Source: Tolypothrix bouteillei VB521301 (GTDB lineage Bacteria > Cyanobacteriota > Cyanobacteriia > Cyanobacteriales > Nostocaceae). From it: DNA of 64,000 nt. A program made the position numbers and the translations under genes. The notes under the pieces were generated by a model. The model searched no databases, had not been told where the DNA came from, and saw only the letters and a program-made list of their open reading frames with translations. Location: contig NZ_JHEG04000001.1 of assembly GCF_000760695.4 (NCBI RefSeq), forward strand, positions 4,002,452 to 4,066,451, written 5' to 3'. This document shows positions 56,282 to 64,000 of this stretch, piece after piece; the stretch's first letter is position 1, and each line of letters begins with the position of its first letter.

Positions 56282-56290
56282 GCAATCTAG
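56282..56290 (+). repeat. 9-bp target-site duplication, right copy
   Basis: gcaatctag, identical to 46104-46112. It is followed by aggggaattttttt, completing half of a hairpin plus T-run whose other arm (ccctct) lies at 46092-46097. Confidence 0.8.
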
Positions 56291-56574
56291 AGGGGAATTT
56301 TTTTGTCAAACATAGAAACTGTACAAATAAAACTTACCTGCAGGGGCTGAAGTAGAAGTAAAATGAAAATTTGTAAATTTTTATAAAATTTAGTGATTCT
56401 TCTTTACTGAGAGCGATAATTCTAATAGCTATTTAAAATCCCTCTCAATAAAAGTGCGAATACTGTAATATTTATGCCAACAGCAGGGTTCTTGCCTGTT
56501 AAATGCTGTATCAAGACAATTGTCTATCTGTAAGCACGGTAAAGGTCGTTTATAGCCAATAAGCAATAACTCAG
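56291..56574. other. intergenic after the transposon
   Basis: AT-rich, no gene seen. Confidence 0.5.
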
Positions 56575-57435
56575 ATGTCTTCACAACTAGAGCAAGGTGA
56601 TTTTGAGGCATTACTAGACTATTTGAGGCAAAAACACAATTTTGATTGCGCCAGTTATAAGAGTAGCGGCTTAAGCCGTCGAATTTGCTCTCGGATGCGG
56701 CAAATATCTATCACCTCCTTCGGAGATTACAAAGATTATTTAGAAGAGCATCCAGAAGAAGTTACTCATGTTTTCAATACCCTAGAGGTTAGTGTGACTG
56801 GTTTCTTTAGGGATAAAGCAGATTGGGATTATCTCAGCAGCGCGATTGTTCCTGAAATCATTGCAAGTAAGTTATCGAACGAACGTATCCGAGTGTGGAG
56901 TGCAGGATGTGCTTTTGGACAAGAAACTTATACTTTAGCAATGATTTTATCTGAAAGTGTTGGGTTAGAACAGTTTCGCAAACGGGTTAGAATTTATGGC
57001 ACAGATATAAGTGAAAAGGCACTGAATCACGCTATCCAAGGCAGTTATCTCAGTTATGAAGTCAAAAATATTCCCCAGTCTCTGTTGAATCGGTATTTTG
57101 AATTTGCCAATAACTATTATGTTTTCCGCCATGACTTACGTGGCTCCATTATTTTTCAAAATCACAATGCAATCCATGACACTCCAATACCTCGGATTGA
57201 TTTATTAGTATGCCGGAATATGTTGATTTATTTTAGTCAAGAAGCACAGACTAGAACTTTAGCACGCTTTTACTTTAGCCTCAAGGATAGCGGTTTCCTC
57301 TTTCTTGGTAATACTGAGATAGTACCCAATTTAGACCTCTTCACAATCGTAAATCTTAAGCACCGCATTTTTGCTAAGGTACCGCAGGCTCATTTCAGTC
57401 CTCAGCTATTAGTTCAAGCATTTAAGCGAATTTAA
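56575..57435 (+). CDS. cheR: CheR-family protein methyltransferase
   Basis: A 286-residue CheR. The N-terminal helical part has LSRRICSRMRQ and VSVTGFFRD; the S-adenosylmethionine fold has VWSAGCAFGQETYTLAM, IYGTDIS and NMLIYF. CheR methylates glutamates of chemoreceptors. No receptor or CheA is in the window; a degenerate CheB-like gene lies 780 bp downstream. In cyanobacteria such genes may also sit in non-chemotaxis signalling. ATG at 56575 lacks a strong ribosome site. Confidence 0.9.
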   Translation: MSSQLEQGDFEALLDYLRQKHNFDCASYKSSGLSRRICSRMRQISITSFGDYKDYLEEHPEEVTHVFNTLEVSVTGFFRDKADWDYLSSAIVPEIIASKLSNERIRVWSAGCAFGQETYTLAMILSESVGLEQFRKRVRIYGTDISEKALNHAIQGSYLSYEVKNIPQSLLNRYFEFANNYYVFRHDLRGSIIFQNHNAIHDTPIPRIDLLVCRNMLIYFSQEAQTRTLARFYFSLKDSGFLFLGNTEIVPNLDLFTIVNLKHRIFAKVPQAHFSPQLLVQAFKRI

Positions 57436-57507
57436 CGTCATTTTAGGTTAAATAAATATATAAATAATTTTGCAGGACTACTTAATTCTTACTTCTACCA
57501 CAACTAT

Positions 57508-57966
57508 TTATTGTGGGTTTCCTCTCAAAGATTGTTGCCTGCTTTTTTCCTGCCTTCTAGAGTTAAACCTACCTTGACTGGCTGCAAACAGAGCTTGTGC
57601 TTGGGCAAAGTTAGCTTGAGATTGAATAAATTTTTTATGATTGTCAGCGCTCATCATTAGGTTCTCTGCCTTTAACTCTGCTAAATCAGACTTTTCCTCT
57701 GCTAGTTGTTCGGCAGTCCAAGTATTATTTTTTTCAAAAAGAGTTTGGGGAGTGACTGTACGCGATACTGTTTCCGTGTCGGGTTCTACGGGTTCTAACT
57801 CAATTAACTCCTTCTCAATCTCTGGCTCAATGGTTTCCTCGCGATCGCCTACAGTCTCAATACCTAAAGCTTTCTGGACTGCTTCTAAAACCTCAAGATA
57901 TTTTTGAATTGCCAGGTATGGTGTAACGGGCTCGGAGTTCGGGTCTATCATAGTACATCCAAACAT
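57508..57966 (-). CDS. hypothetical protein, Glu-rich with Gln/Ala helix
   Basis: A 152-residue protein (or 147 from the Met at residue 6). An acidic middle (REETIEPEIEKELIELEPVE) is followed by a helical Gln/Ala-rich part (SQANFAQAQALFAASQGRF) and a basic tail. No family recognised. It lies convergent to cheR and may be independent. Confidence 0.6.
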   Translation of the reverse strand: MFGCTMIDPNSEPVTPYLAIQKYLEVLEAVQKALGIETVGDREETIEPEIEKELIELEPVEPDTETVSRTVTPQTLFEKNNTWTAEQLAEEKSDLAELKAENLMMSADNHKKFIQSQANFAQAQALFAASQGRFNSRRQEKSRQQSLRGNPQ

Positions 57967-58215
57967 AAGTTACAGGCTCTTATATATATTGACAAATTTT
58001 TTGACTAATTTGACATTTTTTTTTGCTTAACAAATCTTTGAATTCAGCTATCAAAATCTATAGTTGCTCTAAGTCTTCGTTATGAACTGGATACACCGGG
58101 ACGAATAAGAAAACTTTTTTTATCTTCTACCCTCTACCTTTCTTTTGATACTTTACGAAGCAAGGGACCGCTTGGAACAAACTCAAACTTCACTTGTCCG
58201 GATTGTGGCGGTAGT

Positions 58216-59139
58216 TTGTTCCAACTACAAGAACGAAATTTTCTCCAGTTCCGCTGTCGCGTAGGTCATGCTTGGTCAGCAGATAGTTTACACGCAAAGC
58301 AGGTTCAAGTCCAAGAAGAGGCATTATGGCCAGCAATTCGCTCTTTAGAAGAGCGAGCCGAGCTGATGTTTAAGTTAGCGGCTGATGCAAGATCTAACAA
58401 GCGCACTCGGTCAGCAAAGCTTTTTGAAGTACAGGCATTAGAAGCCCAACAACGCTCCGATATCATTCGACAAGCACTTTTCATGGGGCAATTGCCTGCT
58501 AAGACAACTGTTGCGATCGCTGACAAGGTATCTAATAAGGAGACAGAACAAGAAGCAGCGACTGACAAAGTGGTGTTACTAGCAGCAGGTGACGGTGGAA
58601 TAAAGGCATTAAGCCAGATTTTAGTTGGTTTACCATCAAACTTTTCTGCAGCTATCATCGTAGTGCAACATATAGACACTCAGTCCGAATCCAGCTTGAT
58701 GGCAGAGGCTATAAGTCGCTCCTCCACTTTGCCAATGAAGCTTGCACTCGAAGGAGAGCGATTACAATCGGGGATGGTTTACATTGCTCCTCCAAACCAA
58801 CATTTGCTGGTGACTTTAAATGGCACCATTTGTCTCTCTGAAGCAGCACTCGTGGATTTTGTACGCCCCTCTGCTGACCTGCTGTTTCAATCAGCAGCAG
58901 CAAGTTTCAAACAAAAAGCGATCGCAGTTGTCCTTAGTGGTAGAGGTAAAGATGGTACTTTAGGGGTACGGGCAATTCATCAGATGGGCGGTAAAGTCAT
59001 TGCCGCCGATGAGAGTAGTAGTGACTTTTTTGAGATGCCCGGTGCTGCTATTGCCACCGGGACTGTCAATTTCGTCCTTCCAGTGAACGAAATTGCTTCT
59101 ACCCTACTCAACTTAGTGATGGCAGAAGCAACAGAATGA
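58216..59139 (+). CDS. degenerate CheB-like methylesterase with zinc-ribbon lead, probably 5'-truncated
   Basis: From the TTG at 58216 it gives 307 residues, but the same frame is open upstream and encodes NFTCPDCGGSL at 58186-58218, which pairs with CRVGH to make the zinc ribbon seen in CheB fusions. No ATG or GTG is found upstream, so the original start seems lost. The CheB domain (about 118-305) keeps the His (IVVQHI) and the SGRGKDGTLG Asp region. Its catalytic-Ser motif is LAAGDGG where GASAGG is expected, so the nucleophile is missing. It may be an inactive relic or a non-enzymatic homologue. Confidence 0.7.
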   Translation: MFQLQERNFLQFRCRVGHAWSADSLHAKQVQVQEEALWPAIRSLEERAELMFKLAADARSNKRTRSAKLFEVQALEAQQRSDIIRQALFMGQLPAKTTVAIADKVSNKETEQEAATDKVVLLAAGDGGIKALSQILVGLPSNFSAAIIVVQHIDTQSESSLMAEAISRSSTLPMKLALEGERLQSGMVYIAPPNQHLLVTLNGTICLSEAALVDFVRPSADLLFQSAAASFKQKAIAVVLSGRGKDGTLGVRAIHQMGGKVIAADESSSDFFEMPGAAIATGTVNFVLPVNEIASTLLNLVMAEATE

Positions 59140-59226
59140 GACTGATGTGAGATTTAACTTACCTTCCCCCTTGTCCCCCTTATCCCCCCTGTCTCCCTTG
59201 TCCCAACAACTCTCAATCTTTCATCA

Positions 59227-60129
59227 CTATCGTGCAAAAGCGTGTTCTTGAGCATACCTTCTTGTAAAGGCAGTCGGCTTGTCCTGTACCTCAGTCATGT
59301 AAGCACAAGCCATATCAGATGAGTTATGCGCCCAACCAACTCGTCCCTGGCGATCCAGAAGGATACAGCCTGCTTCTCCTGAAACCCTAGACGCTAAGAA
59401 GTCAATCGCCATCTGTGCTGCTTCGTCTGGGTGTCTGTCTCCAGCAAGGAAATCAATCGCAGTTTTAGATAAAACAACTGGAATAATTGACTCGCCATCA
59501 CCTGTCGTTGAGCACCCACCAAGTCGATTATCAGCGAATAAGCCAGACCCAACAACTGCACTGTCACCAACGCGACCTGCGGGTTGATTTGTAGTACCGC
59601 CCGTTGAGGTACCAGCAACTAAGGTACCATTGCTATCCAAAGCTACACAGCCAATAGTGTTGGGGCGATCGATAACTTCTTGCTCCTCTTCCCATTCTTC
59701 CTTTTGCTCTTGAGCAATTAAGTTTTCTTTTGCACACATTTCGGCTCCGTTTTCTGCTGCATAGCGTTCTGCGCTTCGCGCTACAAGCAGCATTGGTTTT
59801 CGATCCATAATCTTACGAGCTACCGAAATAGGATGCCGCACGCCTTGAACGGCTGCGACTGCTCCCCAGCCTAAGGTAGCACCTTCCATGATTGCTGCAT
59901 CTAGTTCTACCTCTCCCTGAGTGTTAAGAACTGCACCAAAACCCGCGTTAAATGTAGGGTCTGCTTCAAGAACGCGAATTGCTGCCTCAACAGCTGCTCC
60001 AGCACTACCCCCTTGCTTCAGTATTGCCCAACCTGCTTCTACTGCTGCCAAACAACCTGCATTGTTCGCGTCTACTTTTTCCTTTACAATGGTTTTTGCT
60101 CCACCATGAACAATAATGCTTATTGTCAT
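59227..60129 (-). CDS. isoaspartyl peptidase / plant-type L-asparaginase
   Basis: A 300-residue Ntn-hydrolase precursor. Autocleavage would occur before T158 (NTIGCVALD), freeing the catalytic Thr; GTSTGG, RVGDSAVVG and ATGDGE-like CSTTGDGES follow as in the family. NAGFGAVLN and the N-terminal HGGA are also typical. A 15-residue Gln/Glu-rich stretch (EQKEEWEEEQE) fills the linker before the cleavage site. It removes beta-aspartyl dipeptides and asparagine, and in cyanobacteria also helps degrade cyanophycin dipeptides. Confidence 0.92.
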   Translation of the reverse strand: MTISIIVHGGAKTIVKEKVDANNAGCLAAVEAGWAILKQGGSAGAAVEAAIRVLEADPTFNAGFGAVLNTQGEVELDAAIMEGATLGWGAVAAVQGVRHPISVARKIMDRKPMLLVARSAERYAAENGAEMCAKENLIAQEQKEEWEEEQEVIDRPNTIGCVALDSNGTLVAGTSTGGTTNQPAGRVGDSAVVGSGLFADNRLGGCSTTGDGESIIPVVLSKTAIDFLAGDRHPDEAAQMAIDFLASRVSGEAGCILLDRQGRVGWAHNSSDMACAYMTEVQDKPTAFTRRYAQEHAFAR

Positions 60130-61215
60130 AAATTTCCTTGAATGTTGATAAATTGTCTCTCTAATAAAGCTGCCAAAAACTGGCTTGAAAAAGCTAAGTG
60201 TGGAGAGCCGTAATAAAGCGATCGCTTCTGGGCGGCAAGCTTTTTCACTTTATAACTCTCTGCCCACCAAAAGATGACTTAAAGACATAGATATTTGCGA
60301 GCATTGCTCACTATACAAAAGTCAGTGATTTTAAAGATAAAAGTGAGTCATTGATTGGAAAACAATGATGGCTTAACTTATAACCTCATTTAAAAAAATA
60401 CTGTTTTTTCTTGATTTTAACTTCTCTCAATAGACGTATTTCTCTGTTAAGCTATAAGTTAAAAAAATATTAATTTGATTTGGTATTTTAGATATCATTT
60501 GAAATGTACAGCAATCGAATATCGTTCCACGATCGATCTCACGATTTCTCTCACAGCCAAAGTTACCGATCTCTTCCGCTATAGTTAAGTATCGATATTG
60601 TCAAGAAAAAAGCCCCCCTTTTCTATTTTGGGGACTTTTAAAATTTGAAGCTACTATCGTAAGGAAAAATCTTTAATATATAGCAATCCTAAATCATTTG
60701 TAAAAAAAATGGATTGCTAATGGCTAATGGCTAATGGTGAGACCAGCCCTGTAGGCGGGTTTCCCGCGCCGTAGGGGACTGGCGAACCCGAAGGGCTAAT
60801 AGCTTTTTGACCATTAGCTATTAGCGATTAGCAGTCTTTACTCTTATTCTTATATTTCATTTAGGACTGCTATATATATTGTTAAGGAGTTAGACTGCAT
60901 CAAACCAGTCTTTAACTATCTAACAATTTAACCCTGTGACTTTGTTTAAGCTTCTACCTAAAGAAGGGCTCAATATTAAGTAGCACTGTAGCTTTAAATA
61001 CAACATTTTTATCCCAAGCTTTGCTTGGGAATAAGTAGATGAGGCTCTGCCTCATGTGACTGGAGTGGAGCCTCCTAAGTAAGGCATTTTCAGCCAGACA
61101 CTGGAAACGAGAAAGGACTGGGTTGGCAGTGCCTACGCCAGAGTTTTGTCTTGAAAGCCGTTTAAAATTAAACTGAGAGGGTTTTTCGATTCACTTCCTC
61201 CGCACCAGAAGCACA
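60130..61215. other. 1.1-kb intergenic with repeats
   Basis: No gene supported. It holds an agccccccttttctattttggggact hairpin-like stretch near 60610-60637 (part of it: ccccctttt/aaaa...gggg), the MITE-like element at 60677-60876, and tail repeats (aaggcattttcagccagacactgg near 61082). Confidence 0.6.
60677..60876. repeat. 200-bp MITE-like element with internal taatggc and GC hairpin repeat
   Basis: Ends tatatagcaatcctaaat and atttaggactgctatata are inverted complements with one mismatch, matching the end type of copies A and B. Inside lie taatggc heptamers and a copy of the gtgag...ggcgggtttcccgcgcc repeat (60736-60787), so one repeat type has invaded another. Confidence 0.7.
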
Positions 61216-62442
61216 ATGAATTTTAGTCAGTTACTTGATGAAAAAATAGAGAGCATCGTCCAAAACTGGGTTGAAGCAGTTTGCCTAGATCGACAAATTT
61301 CGAGTACCGATAATTTAACACATTCAGCTATACGGAATCACCTTCCCGATGTTCTCAAAGCAATGGCAACCGTGCTTTCTCAATCCCAAGACAGCGATAT
61401 TGAATCCATCGTGCAAAACAGTCTCGAACATGGTGTTTTACGTGCTGCACAAGGTTTTACTCCACCAGAAATTGCACGCGAGTATCGTCTGCTACGGCAA
61501 ATCATATTTTCTACTCTAGAAGCAGACTTAGTCAACGGTACAGTTCGAGAAGTCATGCGAGTTCATAGAGCGATTGACGAAACGATCGATGAAGCTATCG
61601 GTCAGTGCTTTAAAAGTTATGTGGAGGAGCGATTGCAGGAACTACAGCAGCTACAAAGTCAGGCAGAATTAACCAATCAGGAACTAACTCGCTTGGTAAA
61701 AGCGAATCAGGAAAACCTTTCTCAACTAGCCCACGAACTCAAAAATCCTCTGACTTCAATTATTGGATACTCCGAGTTGATTTTGCGATCTTCTCAAAAG
61801 AATATTCAGCCTGAGGGGACTCTTAGCCATCTTGAACATATTGAGCGAGTGTTGCGTAATGGCAGACAGTTACTTCGCTTAATCAATGATGCTCTGGAAA
61901 TGTCGCGGTATCAGGCTGGGAAGATGCAACTGCATCCAGTACCAACAGATGTATGCTCTTGTATTGACGATATGGTGAAAATGTTGGAACCTCTTGCAAG
62001 TGCAAAAGACCTACAGATAATTGTTGATTGCAATTTAGCGCCGGTCGATCGCTCCAATTCAGACATACCTAAAACTGTCGTTGTCGATCCGTTAAGATTA
62101 CAACAAATCGTCACAAATCTTCTTAGCAATGCCATTCGCTATACAGAGTCAGGAAGTATCAAATTAAGGTGCAGTATGCTACCTGACGATCGGTGGTGTC
62201 TTTCAGTCAGTGACACAGGCGTTGGCATTGCACCAGAAGACCAGATGCGTATCTTTGACCCTTTCTTTCGAGCTGAGAGTAGTGTTAGCCATCTCGTTGA
62301 TGGTACTGGCTTGGGGCTAGCAATTGTCTCGCAGTTAGTAAAACTTATGCAAGGAAAAATAGAGTTAATTTCGCAAATAGGCGCTGGCTCCACTTTCAGT
62401 GTTATTTTGCCTGTCACCTTGAGCTTGAAGACTAAAGAATGA
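61216..62442 (+). CDS. sensor histidine kinase with RsbR-like N-terminal domain
   Basis: A 408-residue soluble kinase. Residues 1-140 are all-helical (VEAVCLDRQI, FTPPEIAREYRLLRQIIF) and resemble the RsbRD-type N-terminal domain. A coiled coil (about 140-170) leads to HisKA with H173 (LAHELKNPLTSIIGYSEL), then NLLSNAIRYTE, DTGVGI and GTGLGLAIV. It is convergent with a single-domain receiver gene 56 bp away, a likely partner. Confidence 0.9.
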   Translation: MNFSQLLDEKIESIVQNWVEAVCLDRQISSTDNLTHSAIRNHLPDVLKAMATVLSQSQDSDIESIVQNSLEHGVLRAAQGFTPPEIAREYRLLRQIIFSTLEADLVNGTVREVMRVHRAIDETIDEAIGQCFKSYVEERLQELQQLQSQAELTNQELTRLVKANQENLSQLAHELKNPLTSIIGYSELILRSSQKNIQPEGTLSHLEHIERVLRNGRQLLRLINDALEMSRYQAGKMQLHPVPTDVCSCIDDMVKMLEPLASAKDLQIIVDCNLAPVDRSNSDIPKTVVVDPLRLQQIVTNLLSNAIRYTESGSIKLRCSMLPDDRWCLSVSDTGVGIAPEDQMRIFDPFFRAESSVSHLVDGTGLGLAIVSQLVKLMQGKIELISQIGAGSTFSVILPVTLSLKTKE

Positions 62443-62498
62443 AAGATGAAATATAGCTAAAATATGTAGATGATTTTTCATCTTTCATTTTTTATACT

Positions 62499-62912
62499 TT
62501 AAACTGTATGGCTCATAGTATCTTTTAATCGTAAAAATGCTTTAATTCTTGCCATTAGTTCATCATAATCAATAGGCTTGCGGAGAAAGTCATTAGCTCC
62601 TAAATTTAACCCTTCAGGTATATCTGCTTCCACATAAGCCGTAATCAGAATAATGGGAATAAAAGGTAGTTTTTTATTCTGCCGAATACGCCGCGTAACT
62701 TCGTAACCGTCCATTCCCGGCATCATAGCATCAAGCAACACCAGATCGGGTGGTGATGCTTCTATCATGGTTAACCCTGCTTTGCCATTGCTAGCAACAT
62801 CAACTACATACCCTTCTTCTACCAAAACTGCTTCTAAAAGATGCAGGTTATCTTGTGTATCATCTATAACTAAGATGCGTTTAGCTTGAGGTTTAACTTG
62901 AGAAGAGAACAT
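62499..62912 (-). CDS. single-domain response regulator
   Basis: A 137-residue receiver: VIDDTQDN, phospho-acceptor D61 (LVLLDAMMPGMDGY), T91 and K112 (FLRKPIDY). No output domain. It is convergent with the RsbR-like kinase, so a pair is possible but not proven. Confidence 0.88.
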   Translation of the reverse strand: MFSSQVKPQAKRILVIDDTQDNLHLLEAVLVEEGYVVDVASNGKAGLTMIEASPPDLVLLDAMMPGMDGYEVTRRIRQNKKLPFIPIILITAYVEADIPEGLNLGANDFLRKPIDYDELMARIKAFLRLKDTMSHTV

Positions 62913-63239
62913 AAAATGAAGCTTCCTTTTGGGTAAAAAGGTTTGTCTGAATTTTGTGCCTTACTACCATTACCTCAGGAGGTACGGTGTAAAATGCCAG
63001 CGATCGCACTTCTGATAAGACTGAAGCAACTTCAACTGTATTTTGGGGTTTTACACGTTGTAGATCCCCCCAACCCCTTTAAAACGGGGTTGGGGGTCCG
63101 TCCTGTTTGAAATGAAAGTTTGCTTTATAGTAGCTAGTTGTTAGCTGACTAACCTCTTACCTCAGGAGAGTCTCACCTTCAGCCAATCGGAAATAGATAG
63201 AGGTAGATCCCCGTCTGAACTTTGGTTACTAAATTTCAT
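62913..63239. other. intergenic with a dispersed repeat
   Basis: Contains a C/G-rich hairpin (about 63067-63100, ccccccaacccctttaaaacggggttggggg) common in cyanobacteria. No gene seen. Confidence 0.6.
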
Positions 63240-63947
63240 TTAAACGCTTTCTGGCATAAACCAGGTCAGCCCAGAGCGTGCAATTGTTGCAGGTACTGTG
63301 TGGAAACCATCGAACTCTTGATAAGTGACTTTATAGCCAGCTTTGTTCAAGGCTGGCACAATTCTACGACTGCATCGGTCAATTTGCAGGACGTTGTCCC
63401 ACTTACCGTGTGAGATAAAAATACGCGGTGAATTCTGTATTAAAACAGGTGGGACGAACCCTGGTGAGAAAGCTATGACATGAGAGAATAAGTCGCCATT
63501 GGTGATACCGATACCAAGTGCATAAGAAGCACCATCAGAAAAACCTTCAACTGCAATGCACGTTGGGTCTATGGCGTAGTGACTAAATGTTTGCGCTAGG
63601 GCTTGGTCAATAAAGGCGATATCAAGACCGTAGTGACCGTACAATACATCCCAAGTTTTCAAGCGTGAATCAGGTGCAAGTAGAACGACCCCAGATGCAT
63701 CAGCAAAGTTTAGAAATGGGGTAAGACCGCTACGTCCATTACCACCTGCACCGTGCAGCATCAGTATGAGTGGTGCGGGTTGAGAAGCTTGGTAATTTTT
63801 TGGTATGTAAAGAAGACCGTCGCGCTCGGTATCTAGTTCTAGTGGTTGCAGACCGAGTAGTGGAGTTCCTACTGGCTGCGTTGGTCGCGATCGCAATTTT
63901 CCCTGAGTTGCTGTCTGTACTGGCTGCTTTAGTTTATCTTGTGTCAT
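63240..63947 (-). CDS. alpha/beta-hydrolase esterase (PHB-depolymerase/carboxylesterase-like)
   Basis: A 235-residue protein starting at 63947, where gaggaa lies 7 bp before the ATG; a longer frame from 63983 lacks this. LILMLHGAGGNGRSG is the oxyanion loop, VEGFSDGASYALG holds the nucleophile Ser (GxSxG), and the final DGFHTVPATIA supplies the His. The family includes phospholipase/carboxylesterases and feruloyl-type esterases. No signal peptide. Substrate unknown. Confidence 0.85.
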   Translation of the reverse strand: MTQDKLKQPVQTATQGKLRSRPTQPVGTPLLGLQPLELDTERDGLLYIPKNYQASQPAPLILMLHGAGGNGRSGLTPFLNFADASGVVLLAPDSRLKTWDVLYGHYGLDIAFIDQALAQTFSHYAIDPTCIAVEGFSDGASYALGIGITNGDLFSHVIAFSPGFVPPVLIQNSPRIFISHGKWDNVLQIDRCSRRIVPALNKAGYKVTYQEFDGFHTVPATIARSGLTWFMPESV

Positions 63948-64000
63948 CAATCTATTCCTCGACCTATTTTGAGTGGAGTGCATTGTTGTCCTTAGTGAGT

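Noticed and set aside
63240..63983. Esterase start at 63983
   Set aside because: The ATG at 63947 has a good gaggaa ribosome site at proper spacing; the upstream extension has none.

Overview
The window is from a filamentous, probably heterocyst-forming cyanobacterium (Nostoc/Scytonema/Tolypothrix type). It carries a scytonemin sunscreen locus, photosystem I and phycobilisome genes, an orange carotenoid protein, many HIP1 sites (gcgatcgc), tandem heptanucleotide repeats and several families of hairpin or MITE-like repeats. No rRNA, tRNA or CRISPR array was recognised by eye.

Region 1 (1-24,730) is a scytonemin locus. On the minus strand, in transcription order, lie scyA, scyB, scyC, scyD, scyE and scyF, then eboA, eboB, eboC, a GT4 glycosyltransferase, tyrA, eboD, eboE and, cut by the window edge, eboF. 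ScyB, ScyA and ScyC are known to turn tryptophan and p-hydroxyphenylpyruvate into the scytonemin monomer precursor, TyrA supplies the second substrate, and the Ebo proteins are linked to moving the precursor to the periplasm. A cytochrome P450 and a PEP-CTERM protein sit on the opposite strand between eboE and eboF. A divergent hybrid-PAS histidine kinase and a receiver-AraC response regulator lie beyond scyA, as in Nostoc punctiforme, and are the likely UV-responsive regulators. ScyD, ScyE, ScyF and the extra secreted protein all end in PEP-CTERM tails.

Region 2 (24,731-46,112) is mixed: twin hexapeptide acyltransferases, a secreted SGNH hydrolase, a HAD phosphatase, a YflT-type stress protein, a trehalose synthase-maltokinase fusion, a Gly/Thr repeat protein with a WGxxGxxG tail, pentapeptide-repeat proteins (one with an in-frame stop), a solitary divergent psaB, a PhoD-like phosphatase and several small unknown genes.

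Region 3 (46,113-56,281) is the most notable structure: a 10,169-bp unit bounded by 107-bp inverted repeats (one mismatch) and flanked by a perfect 9-bp direct repeat (gcaatctag). Its right end is a degenerate ISKra4-like insertion sequence. The cargo is a pentapeptide-gene remnant, a zinc-ribbon microprotein, an allophycocyanin alpha paralogue, a PII-like protein, a radical-SAM protein, a membrane protein, an orange carotenoid protein with Gln instead of Arg155, a response-regulator fragment and a second radical-SAM paralogue. It reads as a composite transposon carrying light-harvesting and photoprotection genes.

Region 4 (56,282-64,000) holds CheR, a degenerate CheB-like protein, an isoaspartyl peptidase, an RsbR-like sensor kinase with a single-domain response regulator, and a small esterase.
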